From Alistipes sp. (GTDB lineage Bacteria > Bacteroidota > Bacteroidia > Bacteroidales > Rikenellaceae): 5,187 nt of DNA. Below the pieces are notes generated by a model. That model did no database searches. It was not told where the DNA came from and saw nothing but the letters and a program-made list of their open reading frames with translations. The position numbers and the translations under genes were made by a program. This document shows positions 1 through 5,187 of the stretch, one piece after another (position 1 is the stretch's first letter; every line of letters starts with the position of its first letter). Location: assembly GCA_017629615.1 (NCBI GenBank), contig JAGBWT010000014.1, positions 1 to 5,187 of the forward strand, read 5' to 3'.

Positions 1-3
1 ACC

Positions 4-28
4 AAGTCCCCTCCCGAGGAGGGGATTT
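4..28. repeat. GC-rich palindromic (REP-like) intergenic repeat
   Basis: Bases 8-14 (CCCCTCC) and 18-24 (GGAGGGG) form a perfect 7-bp inverted repeat around a CGA loop. The stem extends outward through T7-A25, a G6/T26 wobble, A5-T27 and A4-T28. It is followed at 29-37 by a second G-rich run (AGGGGAGGG). Short C/G-rich palindromes of this kind are scattered between genes in many bacterial genomes, sometimes mobilised by RAYT (TnpA_REP) transposases; membership in such a family is inferred from appearance only. There is no T-run after the stem on either strand, so it is a poor intrinsic terminator. The element may extend left of the window edge. Confidence 0.5.
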
Positions 29-50
29 AGGGGAGGGTCAGATTTGTAAA

Positions 51-67
51 CGCGGCATTAAGCCGCG
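51..67 (-). terminator. possible weak terminator of the leftward operon
   Basis: CGCGGC (51-56) and GCCGCG (62-67) form a perfect 6-bp, all-GC inverted repeat with a 5-base loop (ATTAA). Read on the minus strand, the hairpin is followed by TTTACAAAT, a short and imperfect U tract. It lies about 100 bp beyond the stop codon of the phosphoesterase, the last gene of the leftward operon. The geometry suits an intrinsic terminator, but the weak U tract makes this tentative; it could also be part of the surrounding intergenic repeat debris. Confidence 0.35.
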
Positions 68-118
68 AGCAATGACAACAGTCAGCGGCAAAGGGTTGAT
101 GCAGTGTAGTTATGGATA

Positions 119-142
119 TAGCCTCCCTAAAATCTCCCTTAA
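119..142. repeat. degenerate inverted copy of the left-edge G-rich repeat
   Basis: The C-rich stretch at 121-140 (GCCTCCCTAAAATCTCCCTT) is an approximate reverse complement of the G-rich stretch at 20-37 (AGGGGATTTAGGGGAGGG). The complementarity is interrupted by a few bulges and G/T pairs. The two arms enclose about 80 bp that contain the 51-67 hairpin. A transcript across this region could fold into a long imperfect stem. The similarity is visible by eye but not exact, so it could be a decayed repeat pair or a coincidence of C/G-rich runs. Confidence 0.35.
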
Positions 143-163
143 ATAATTTTTGAAAGGCCTCGG

Positions 164-1864
164 CTATCGTCGTTTGGCCCGACGGTCTGTTGTCGGTACC
201 CAGCGCGAAGGTCGGATAACCGAATCCTCGAAGATGCGACCAAAGGGGTCGGTGGCGCGAATAAAGACGCGGGTTACCGTCGTGTCGATTTTGACACGGA
301 ACATATGTTGCGCACTATTCTTGCCGAGCGACAACTTTTTGCCTCGATTGTTGCGATGGCGCACCACCGCCGAGGCGATGGTAAAGAGTGGGTCGTCTTG
401 GAGTATTCGCTTGGGTTTTAGGCGCTTGCCGTTGGCTGTAACCTCCAATTTTGAGCCAGGCTCTTCGCCCCAATAGTTGATATAGATATAGTCGCGGAAC
501 GAGCCGTTGCCGTAGTTTATTCGGGTCTTGATGTCGCGCAACATATTCTTCACGTCGGCATCGCGACGGTAGTATTTGCCGACAGCCGTCATATCGTAGG
601 CGCGGAAGGTGCGGTTGTCGTGCTCTATCGAGCGGCTCTGCCACGAGATGTTGCGCCCGTCGATTGTGAATACCTCGAAACCTGCGTCCATACCATCGGA
701 GCAGATGTGGGGGTAGAAGTTGAAGCCACTCTCCCAATTATTTCCGCAGACCGAGGTGATGTTGTGGGCTGTGATGTTGGGCAACTCCTTGACCTTCGAT
801 ACTTGGCGACGGTGGGTGTGGCCCGAGAGGAAATGGACGTTGGTAAACTCCTTGAAGCAGGCGGTCAGCGAGTCGGTATATTCGGGCTTTGTGAAGGTGC
901 GCGAGATGACGCCCTTGGCATTGGCGCGGAAGGCTCCGTGGTGCATACAGACCACTACGGGGCGACTCTTGTCGTCAATCTCGGCCAGGTCGCGACGCAA
1001 CCAGGCGAGTTGGTCGGCACTGATGCGTCGGTCGAAATTGCGCTTGCCGACAATATCGGTCGGATACTTGCCGTCGCCCGGCTCGTTGAGGAATATGGTC
1101 GAGTCGAGTACGATGTAGTGTACATCGCCGATGTTGATGGCATAGAAGCGCGGACCACACGAGGCGACATACATCTCCTCGGCACGGTAGTCGGTCAGTG
1201 GCGAGGCTGGTATTGCTCCATCGTAGTCGAGTTCGCCCATCACGGTATAGAGCATCGTAGGGTAGCGACACGCAACGAGAGAGTGGAGCGCATCGTCGAT
1301 ATCGAACTCGTTGGAGTACCACGCTTGGGTGAGGCTCAAATCGCCGAGCAGAATGGAGTAGACGGGTAGCGAGTCGCGCTTTGCCTCCTCGGCAACTCGT
1401 TTTACGGCAGGGATATAGAGTCGCTTAAACTGCAACATATCCTCGTTGCGGTTGGCCAGGTGCAGGTCGGCCGATACGATGATGCGGTGGCGACGATTAT
1501 CGACGCGTCGCAACTCGAAATCGTGGTACTCGACCTTCTCGGGTTTGCGGCTGTCGAGCGAGGCCCAGAATTGAGGCAGCACACCTCGTCGGCACGTTGG
1601 CTCATAGCCCGAAGGGGTGACGATAAATACGCAGCCATAGAATTTGAGCGATGCAAACTGATAGCGACCCAACGAGTCGGTCTTGGTCATAAGTGCGCCG
1701 TCCGACACAGTAACTCCTGCGACGGGTTTTCCCTCGCAAGTGACTTGGCCCAAGACATTTATGCCCGCAGGGGGTAGGCTCTTGCGCTTGGTCGATTTTG
1801 CACCCTCGGCCATCGAAGGCAGCAGGAGTAGTGCGAGTGCGATGATAAGGTGGATAGGTCGCAT
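164..1864 (-). CDS. exported calcineurin-like phosphoesterase, three-domain type, altered GNH motif
   Basis: The 566-residue protein begins with a likely Sec signal peptide (Arg at residue 2, hydrophobic core about 5-16, cleavage probably near residues 19-22) and no lipobox Cys. Residues about 35-90 look like the carboxypeptidase-regulatory/MetallophosN beta domain (GQVTCEGKPVAGVTVSDG, then DSLGRYQF). The metallophosphoesterase core spans about 126-400: DxH at Asp133/His135, GD at 174-175, His308/His309, and GHTH at 348-351. Residues about 405-555 match the MetallophosC type of C-terminal domain (RAYDM, ATDPFGRIF). The family hydrolyses phosphomonoesters or diesters with a two-metal centre; the substrate of this subgroup is unknown to me. 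Oddly, the expected GNHD at 210-213 reads GELD, so the metal-ligand Asn and catalytic His are absent although the frame and flanking residues (YTVMG before, DYD after) are intact. It is the last gene of the leftward operon, starting 6 bp after the rsmG stop. Family assignment is strong; retained catalytic activity is doubtful. Confidence 0.9.
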   Translation of the reverse strand: MRPIHLIIALALLLLPSMAEGAKSTKRKSLPPAGINVLGQVTCEGKPVAGVTVSDGALMTKTDSLGRYQFASLKFYGCVFIVTPSGYEPTCRRGVLPQFWASLDSRKPEKVEYHDFELRRVDNRRHRIIVSADLHLANRNEDMLQFKRLYIPAVKRVAEEAKRDSLPVYSILLGDLSLTQAWYSNEFDIDDALHSLVACRYPTMLYTVMGELDYDGAIPASPLTDYRAEEMYVASCGPRFYAINIGDVHYIVLDSTIFLNEPGDGKYPTDIVGKRNFDRRISADQLAWLRRDLAEIDDKSRPVVVCMHHGAFRANAKGVISRTFTKPEYTDSLTACFKEFTNVHFLSGHTHRRQVSKVKELPNITAHNITSVCGNNWESGFNFYPHICSDGMDAGFEVFTIDGRNISWQSRSIEHDNRTFRAYDMTAVGKYYRRDADVKNMLRDIKTRINYGNGSFRDYIYINYWGEEPGSKLEVTANGKRLKPKRILQDDPLFTIASAVVRHRNNRGKKLSLGKNSAQHMFRVKIDTTVTRVFIRATDPFGRIFEDSVIRPSRWVPTTDRRAKRR

Positions 1865-1870
1865 AGGCGG

Positions 1871-2506
1871 CTATTTTTTAGGGGTGTAGACAACCTCTTT
1901 GGTCTCGAAAAACTCTTCGTCGAAGATTTGGCTTATAGGGAAGCGTTGCCACGCGAGCGAGGTGGCGGCAAGTTCGGCCGTAAGGTCGCCTCCTTTGAGG
2001 TAGAGAATGCCGTTTGGCAACTCTCCGCACGCACCCCTCTCAATCTTGCTCCACGTCCAGCCGACAAATGTAGACATATCGGTCACGGCTCGCGAAATGA
2101 CGTAGTCGAAACGCTCGTTGATTTGCTCGACACGGCCATTGATTGTGCGCACATTGTCGATGCCGACAGCCTTGCAGACCCCCTCGACGACGCGAATCTT
2201 CTTGCCAATCGAGTCGCAGGCCGTAAAGTGGGCCGAAGGGAAGAGTATGGCGAGCGGAACGCTCGGAAATCCGCCTCCGCAACCAACATCGAGCAGTCGC
2301 GCCCCGTCGGCAAACCGACACACCTTGGCTATGGCGAGCGAGTGGAGAACGTGGTGCAGATAGAAGGCGTCGAAATCCTTTCGCGAGATGACGTTTATCT
2401 TGGCATTCCACTCGGCATAGACTTCGTAGAGTTGGGCAAACTGTTCGCGCTGACGCTCCGAGAGGTCGGCGAAATATTTGTCGATAAGTTGTGCGGTATG
2501 GAGCAT
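1871..2506 (-). CDS. rsmG: 16S rRNA (guanine-527 N7) methyltransferase RsmG
   Basis: The 211-residue product matches RsmG (GidB) in length (about 207 in E. coli) and motifs. RsmG is a cytoplasmic enzyme that uses S-adenosylmethionine to methylate N7 of G527 in helix 18 of 16S rRNA, near the decoding site; in other bacteria its loss gives low-level streptomycin resistance. Visible signatures are the N-terminal YAEWNAKINVISRKD (residues 30-44), HHVLHSLAIA (51-60), the SAM-binding LLDVGCGGGFPSVPLAILFP (71-90), DSIGKKIRVVE (98-108), FDYVISRAV (133-141) and YLKGGDL (169-175). The ATG at 2506 lies 12 bp after the sigma-factor stop, has no recognisable Shine-Dalgarno sequence and gives the family-typical N-terminus. 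The phosphoesterase starts 6 bp after its stop, so the two are almost certainly cotranscribed. Nothing appears truncated. Confidence 0.96.
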   Translation of the reverse strand: MLHTAQLIDKYFADLSERQREQFAQLYEVYAEWNAKINVISRKDFDAFYLHHVLHSLAIAKVCRFADGARLLDVGCGGGFPSVPLAILFPSAHFTACDSIGKKIRVVEGVCKAVGIDNVRTINGRVEQINERFDYVISRAVTDMSTFVGWTWSKIERGACGELPNGILYLKGGDLTAELAATSLAWQRFPISQIFDEEFFETKEVVYTPKK

Positions 2507-2518
2507 AAGTAGTTGGTT

Positions 2519-3094
2519 TTATTCGAGTTGGTCGCCTTCGGTAATCATTCGGCAGAGCATAGCCCTCACGCGGAAGATGCGGGTCTTGACCGTGCCGAGT
2601 TTCATCTTCAACGCCTCGGCAATCTCCTCGTAGGAGTATTCGTCGATGAAGCGCAGTTTGAAGAGGTGGCGGTAGTCGTCGGGCAACATCGCTATATAGC
2701 GGTCGATTTGCGCCTGACGTTGTGCGCTGATAAAACTCTCTTCGGGCGATGGCGAAGGGATTTGATTGCCGTCGAGAGAGAGGTTTGTATTGGGGTTGAG
2801 CGGCTTGTTGCGACGCGAACGGTGCAGGTCTACAAGTGCGTTCTTGGCGATTGCGCAAATCCAGGCACCGAAGTCGTACGAAGGGCTGTAACTGTTGATA
2901 TGGAGATAGGCCTTCATAAACGACTCCTGCAACAGGTCATTGACATCGTTGGCGTTGCGTGAGCGTTTGATGAGCATCGAGTAGAGAGTATCGCGATGGC
3001 GCGTGAAGAGGGCATCGAAGGCTGCGTTGTCGCCCTCGACTACCAACTGCGCAAGCGCACGGTCGTCAAGACTCTTATATTCGATTATCGCCAT
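2519..3094 (-). CDS. ECF-type RNA polymerase sigma factor
   Basis: This 191-residue protein has the two-domain layout of extracytoplasmic-function sigma factors, which bind core RNA polymerase and direct it to alternative promoters. The sigma-2 region covers about 25-97, with DLLQESFMKAYLHI (53-66) as the core-binding helix and FGAWICAIAKNALVDLHRSRR (75-95) as the -10 recognition helices. A linker rich in Asn, Ser and Pro (about 98-122) follows. Sigma-4 (about 127-182) shows LPDDYRHLFKLRFIDEYSYEEIAEAL and a helix-turn-helix with GTVKTRIFRVR (167-177). The ATG at 3094 overlaps the end of the upstream glycosyltransferase gene by 10 bp, which suggests translational coupling. No FecR-like or other anti-sigma gene is next to it, so its control cannot be read from the context and its regulon is unknown. 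Class assignment is firm; a specific name is not warranted. Confidence 0.93.
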   Translation of the reverse strand: MAIIEYKSLDDRALAQLVVEGDNAAFDALFTRHRDTLYSMLIKRSRNANDVNDLLQESFMKAYLHINSYSPSYDFGAWICAIAKNALVDLHRSRRNKPLNPNTNLSLDGNQIPSPSPEESFISAQRQAQIDRYIAMLPDDYRHLFKLRFIDEYSYEEIAEALKMKLGTVKTRIFRVRAMLCRMITEGDQLE

Positions 3095-4236
3095 CCGTTT
3101 TCATTGCTTTTTTGGGTAAGACGCACCCAGCCTCGCACCAAAGGCTCGACCAGGTCGAAGAGTATGCTCCACGGTGCGATACCCTGTTCGCCTATGCGGT
3201 TGGCGGCACGCATCAGCGAGAACGAAACGACGAGGTAGCGTATCGCCAAAATTGCGACAGCCGCGAGTTTGAGTTCGAGGGGGAGCAGTGCAATCATCGC
3301 TGCGGTGGCCGCAAATAGTGAGTAGCGGCAAATCAATTCGCACGTCTCGATATTGCGCGAGGCGATAGCGTAGAAGCGGCGTGTGGCTCGTGTGCGATGG
3401 ACGTTGTCAATCCAGCGGGCTGCACCGCGCCAATAGAGTTCGGTGCAACGGGCGCGAGGCGAAATGACGACACTGACGTTACCCTTGCTTGCGATGCGTT
3501 GTACGAAGAGGTCGTCCTCGCCGACATTCATATTCAGGTGGCTGAAACCGCGTGCGCCAAAGTAGAGGCTCTTTGTGAAGCCGAAGTTGTGGCGCGACGC
3601 TCCGAATGGTCGGTCGGCAATGGCCTCGGCAATCCAGCTCAACGACTCCGTAAAGCGGTATTTACGACAGAAGAGATTGCGCAGACCGCCCTTGCGCTCC
3701 AAACCACAGTAGCCAAGCACAATATCGCCATAGAGGAAGCCCTTTGCCATCAGCGAGAGCCAATGCTCCGACGAAGGCAAAGCCTCGGTTGTTGTGAAGA
3801 TAAGGCACTCGTGCTCGGCGGCCTTGATACCCACGTTGAGGGCAATCTTGTTCGATATAGGGTTTCGTGGCGAGTAGTCGATTTGGGTCGTTTTCAGATG
3901 TGGATAGGTTTTACGCAACTGCGCAAGGTCGGCGTAGAAGTTGTCGTCGTTGCCGACATAGACCACCACAACCTCAAAGTGGTGGTAGTCCTGGGCCAGG
4001 AGCGAGAGTAGACCCGTTTCGAGCCAATCCGAATTTTCGGAGAACATCGTGACGATAACCGATACGGGTGGCTCGGCATCGCGAATAGGCTTGCGACGCG
4101 ATAGACGGAAGCCTGCGATGCGGGCAAAACGTGCGTAGTGTACAATCTGCAAAATCAACAGAATGAGGGCGATGAGGGTGATAGCAATGCCCTCGATGCC
4201 ATAGGCCGGAAGGAGTATGTTTTTCAAAAAATCCAT
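3085..4236 (-). CDS. membrane-anchored family 2 glycosyltransferase with degenerate donor-binding motifs
   Basis: The 383-residue protein has an N-terminal membrane segment (about 13-34), a cytoplasmic GT2-like GT-A domain (about 57-265) and two C-terminal membrane segments (about 303-322 and 324-342). Such enzymes transfer a sugar from a nucleotide donor to a lipid or glycan acceptor at the inner membrane; the acceptor here cannot be inferred. Landmarks are PPVSVIVTMFSE (56-67), SLLAQDYHHFEVVVVYVG (78-95), ISNKIALNVGIKAA (127-140), the DxD position (148-151) and GEDDLFVQRI (239-248), the usual catalytic-base region. From memory of Bacteroides relatives, the usual VVNDGS is VVYVGN here, losing the nucleotide-binding Asp (Val94), and TDAD is TTTE. 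The acidic GEDD motif is kept. It may be a divergent active enzyme or a non-catalytic relative. It is the first gene of the leftward operon, with its stop overlapping the sigma-factor start; the ATG at 4236 preserves the N-terminal membrane helix. Confidence 0.88.
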   Translation of the reverse strand: MDFLKNILLPAYGIEGIAITLIALILLILQIVHYARFARIAGFRLSRRKPIRDAEPPVSVIVTMFSENSDWLETGLLSLLAQDYHHFEVVVVYVGNDDNFYADLAQLRKTYPHLKTTQIDYSPRNPISNKIALNVGIKAAEHECLIFTTTEALPSSEHWLSLMAKGFLYGDIVLGYCGLERKGGLRNLFCRKYRFTESLSWIAEAIADRPFGASRHNFGFTKSLYFGARGFSHLNMNVGEDDLFVQRIASKGNVSVVISPRARCTELYWRGAARWIDNVHRTRATRRFYAIASRNIETCELICRYSLFAATAAMIALLPLELKLAAVAILAIRYLVVSFSLMRAANRIGEQGIAPWSILFDLVEPLVRGWVRLTQKSNENGWR

Positions 4237-4255
4237 AAAAGTCGATATAACCTTG

Positions 4256-4263
4256 CAAAGTTA
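4256..4263 (-). promoter_or_regulatory. putative Bacteroidota -7 element for the leftward operon
   Basis: On the minus strand these bases read TAACTTTG, an exact match to the Bacteroides TAnnTTTG -7 consensus. Transcription would begin about 15-18 bases before the glycosyltransferase ATG, leaving a short leader. I see no convincing TTTG -33 element 19-21 bases further upstream; the corresponding bases read CGCA. The site therefore rests on one element and its position. If it is real it would drive the four-gene leftward operon. Confidence 0.45.
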
Positions 4264-4264
4264 A

Positions 4265-4275
4265 GAATTTAATTC
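4265..4275. promoter_or_regulatory. small AT-rich dyad in the leftward promoter spacer
   Basis: GAATT-T-AATTC is a perfect 5-bp inverted repeat around a central T, just upstream of the leftward -7 element and so within its predicted promoter spacer. Its position would suit an operator, but 11 bp of A/T-rich symmetry is easily produced by chance. No regulator can be assigned. Confidence 0.2.
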
Positions 4276-4294
4276 GAGACTCTGCGCTCGTCGT

Positions 4295-4310
4295 GGCAAT
4301 AAAAATTGCC
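4295..4310. repeat. perfect 6-bp inverted repeat in the divergent intergenic region
   Basis: GGCAAT (4295-4300) and ATTGCC (4305-4310) flank an AAAA loop. The dyad lies between two divergent genes, so no transcript needs to end here, and neither strand has a following U tract. A regulator-binding site is possible; chance cannot be excluded. Confidence 0.35.
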
Positions 4311-4350
4311 GACCTGCAATAAACTTCGCATTGAGCCGTTTTCCGTAGGA

Positions 4351-4374
4351 AAAGTTTGCCGTCAGCCAAACTTT
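4351..4374. promoter_or_regulatory. 8-bp dyad overlapping the tgt -33 element
   Basis: AAAGTTTG (4351-4358) and CAAACTTT (4367-4374) are perfect inverted repeats of 8 bp separated by 8 bp (CCGTCAGC). The left arm contains the proposed tgt -33 TTTG, and the right arm ends 3 bp before the -7 element. A protein bound here would compete with RNA polymerase, so an operator for tgt is plausible. No known consensus is recognised. Confidence 0.4.
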
Positions 4375-4385
4375 GATTATCTTTG
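4355..4385 (+). promoter_or_regulatory. Bacteroidota-type promoter for tgt
   Basis: TTTG at 4355-4358 and TATCTTTG at 4378-4385 match the Bacteroides -33 (TTTG) and -7 (TAnnTTTG) consensus exactly, with a 19-bp spacer, which is the usual spacing. Transcription would start only a few bases after 4385, at or immediately before the tgt ATG at 4392. The transcript would be leaderless or carry a leader of only a few bases. Confidence 0.65.
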
Positions 4386-4391
4386 CCCGTT

Positions 4392-5187
4392 ATGAAATTT
4401 GTATTGCAACATAAGGATACGGCAACCAAGGCCCGAGCAGGCGAAATTACGACCGACCACGGCGTAATCCAGACCCCGATTTTTATGCCCGTAGGTACGG
4501 CTGCCGCAATGAAGGGAATATTCCATCGCGACCTCCGCGACGAGGCCCGCGCCCAAATCATATTGGCCAACACCTACCACCTCTACCTTCGTCCGGGTAT
4601 GAAGATTTTGGAGGAGGCGGGCGGTGTGCATCGCTTCTCGACGTGGGAGGGCCCGATGCTGACCGATAGTGGTGGCTTTCAAGTCTTTTCGCTTGCGGCG
4701 TGCCGTAAGTTGAAGGAGGAGGGCTGTCACTTCCAATCGCATATCGACGGCTCGCGCCACCTCTTTACGCCCGAGAGTGTAATCGATACCGAGCGTACTA
4801 TCGGAGCCGATATTATGATGGCCTTCGACGAGTGTCCTCCTGGTGATGCTCCGAAGGAGTATGCCGCAAAGTCGCTGGCAATGACCGAGCGTTGGCTGGA
4901 CCGCTGCTTCAACCAATACCACAAGACCCAACCCAAATATGGCCACTACCAATCGCTCTTCCCGATTGTGCAGGGTTGCTCCTATCCCGATTTGCGTACG
5001 AAGGCGGCCGAGAATGTCTTGCAGTACGATGCCGACGGCTACGCTATCGGTGGTTTGGCTGTGGGTGAGCCGACCGACGTGATGTACTCGATGATTGAGG
5101 TGGTAAATGCGGTGCTGCCCGAGCATAAACCGCGCTATCTGATGGGTGTCGGTACGCCAATCAATATCCTCGAAGGTATTGCTCGCG
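4392..5187 (+). CDS. tgt: tRNA-guanine transglycosylase, 3' end cut by window
   Basis: The visible 265 residues (full length is about 375) match bacterial Tgt, which exchanges guanine at position 34 of tRNAs with GUN anticodons for preQ1 in queuosine synthesis. Motifs read from the sequence are TPIFMPVGT (28-36), ILANTYHLYLRPG (57-69), LTDSGGFQVFSL (90-101) with the general acid/base Asp92, MMAFDECPPGD (142-152) with base-recognition Asp146, FPIVQG (190-195), GGLAVGEP (220-227) and RYLMGVGTP (248-256). The window stops a few residues before the expected nucleophilic Asp (FDCV motif) and before the C-terminal zinc-binding cysteines, so these cannot be checked. The ATG at 4392 is well supported: an in-frame TGA at 4374-4376 blocks extension, no other upstream ATG exists, and the conserved N-terminal strand starts here. 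It is divergent from the leftward operon. No frameshift is seen in the visible part. Confidence 0.97.
   Translation, partial: MKFVLQHKDTATKARAGEITTDHGVIQTPIFMPVGTAAAMKGIFHRDLRDEARAQIILANTYHLYLRPGMKILEEAGGVHRFSTWEGPMLTDSGGFQVFSLAACRKLKEEGCHFQSHIDGSRHLFTPESVIDTERTIGADIMMAFDECPPGDAPKEYAAKSLAMTERWLDRCFNQYHKTQPKYGHYQSLFPIVQGCSYPDLRTKAAENVLQYDADGYAIGGLAVGEPTDVMYSMIEVVNAVLPEHKPRYLMGVGTPINILEGIAR

Noticed and set aside
1223..1240. sequencing error or frameshift explaining the missing GNH motif
   Set aside because: Family-like sequence continues in frame on both sides with no indel; changing GELD to GNHD would need several base substitutions rather than one slip.
620..1369. 249-residue open frame on the plus strand opposite the phosphoesterase gene
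   Set aside because: It lies wholly antisense to a gene with clear family motifs, has no recognisable domain, and arises from the codon bias of the true gene.
1850..2512. 220-residue open frame on the plus strand covering all of rsmG
   Set aside because: It mirrors rsmG almost end to end, and the minus-strand product is unmistakably RsmG; the plus-strand translation shows no family features.
2040..2858. 272-residue minus-strand open frame spanning the sigma-factor/rsmG junction
   Set aside because: It overlaps both recognised genes out of frame, and its Arg/Pro-rich composition is typical of a frame-shifted shadow.
3397..4011. 204-residue open frame on the plus strand opposite the glycosyltransferase gene
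   Set aside because: Antisense shadow without recognisable motifs; the minus-strand gene accounts for the coding signal.
4295..4310. intrinsic terminator
   Set aside because: The flanking genes diverge, and neither strand has a U tract after the stem.
4295..4374. preQ1 riboswitch upstream of tgt
   Set aside because: The hairpins lie upstream of or within the predicted promoter, so they would not be in the tgt mRNA, and no preQ1 aptamer pattern is recognisable.
4377..5126. 249-residue minus-strand open frame opposite tgt
   Set aside because: tgt on the plus strand has an unbroken series of family motifs across the same interval; the minus frame resembles no known family.

Overview
The window looks like ordinary chromosomal DNA from a Bacteroidota bacterium, most likely order Bacteroidales. 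The grounds are three: the protein families present (a three-domain MetallophosN/Metallophos/MetallophosC phosphoesterase and a GT2 enzyme of the type common in Bacteroides relatives); start codons without recognisable Shine-Dalgarno sequences; and promoter-like TTTG / TAnnTTTG elements. The fairly GC-rich codons would fit an Alistipes-like genome, but that is a guess.

Layout. Positions 1-163 are a short gene-free stretch with a GC-rich palindrome at the left edge, a second hairpin that could end the leftward transcript, and a degenerate inverted copy of the first repeat. Positions 164-4236 hold a tight leftward (minus-strand) operon of four genes, in transcription order: a membrane-anchored GT2-type glycosyltransferase (3085-4236), an ECF-type sigma factor (2519-3094, overlapping the previous gene by 10 bp), rsmG (1871-2506, 12 bp gap) and an exported calcineurin-like phosphoesterase (164-1864, 6 bp gap). 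A 155-bp divergent intergenic region (4237-4391) carries promoter-like elements in both directions and several small dyads. From 4392 tgt (tRNA-guanine transglycosylase) runs rightward and is cut by the window end just before its nucleophilic aspartate is expected.

How the parts fit. RsmG and Tgt are both RNA-modification enzymes acting on the decoding apparatus, but they are transcribed divergently. The leftward operon mixes envelope-type functions (glycosyltransferase, exported phosphoesterase) with a sigma factor and a 16S rRNA methyltransferase. No anti-sigma gene is visible beside the sigma factor.

The most noteworthy observations are: both envelope-type enzymes have lost canonical catalytic-motif residues while keeping an intact frame and fold signature (GNHD replaced by GELD in the phosphoesterase; the nucleotide-binding Asp and DxD altered in the GT2); and tgt appears to be transcribed from a promoter so close to its ATG that the mRNA would be leaderless or nearly so. 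I see no clear new defence or mobile system here.
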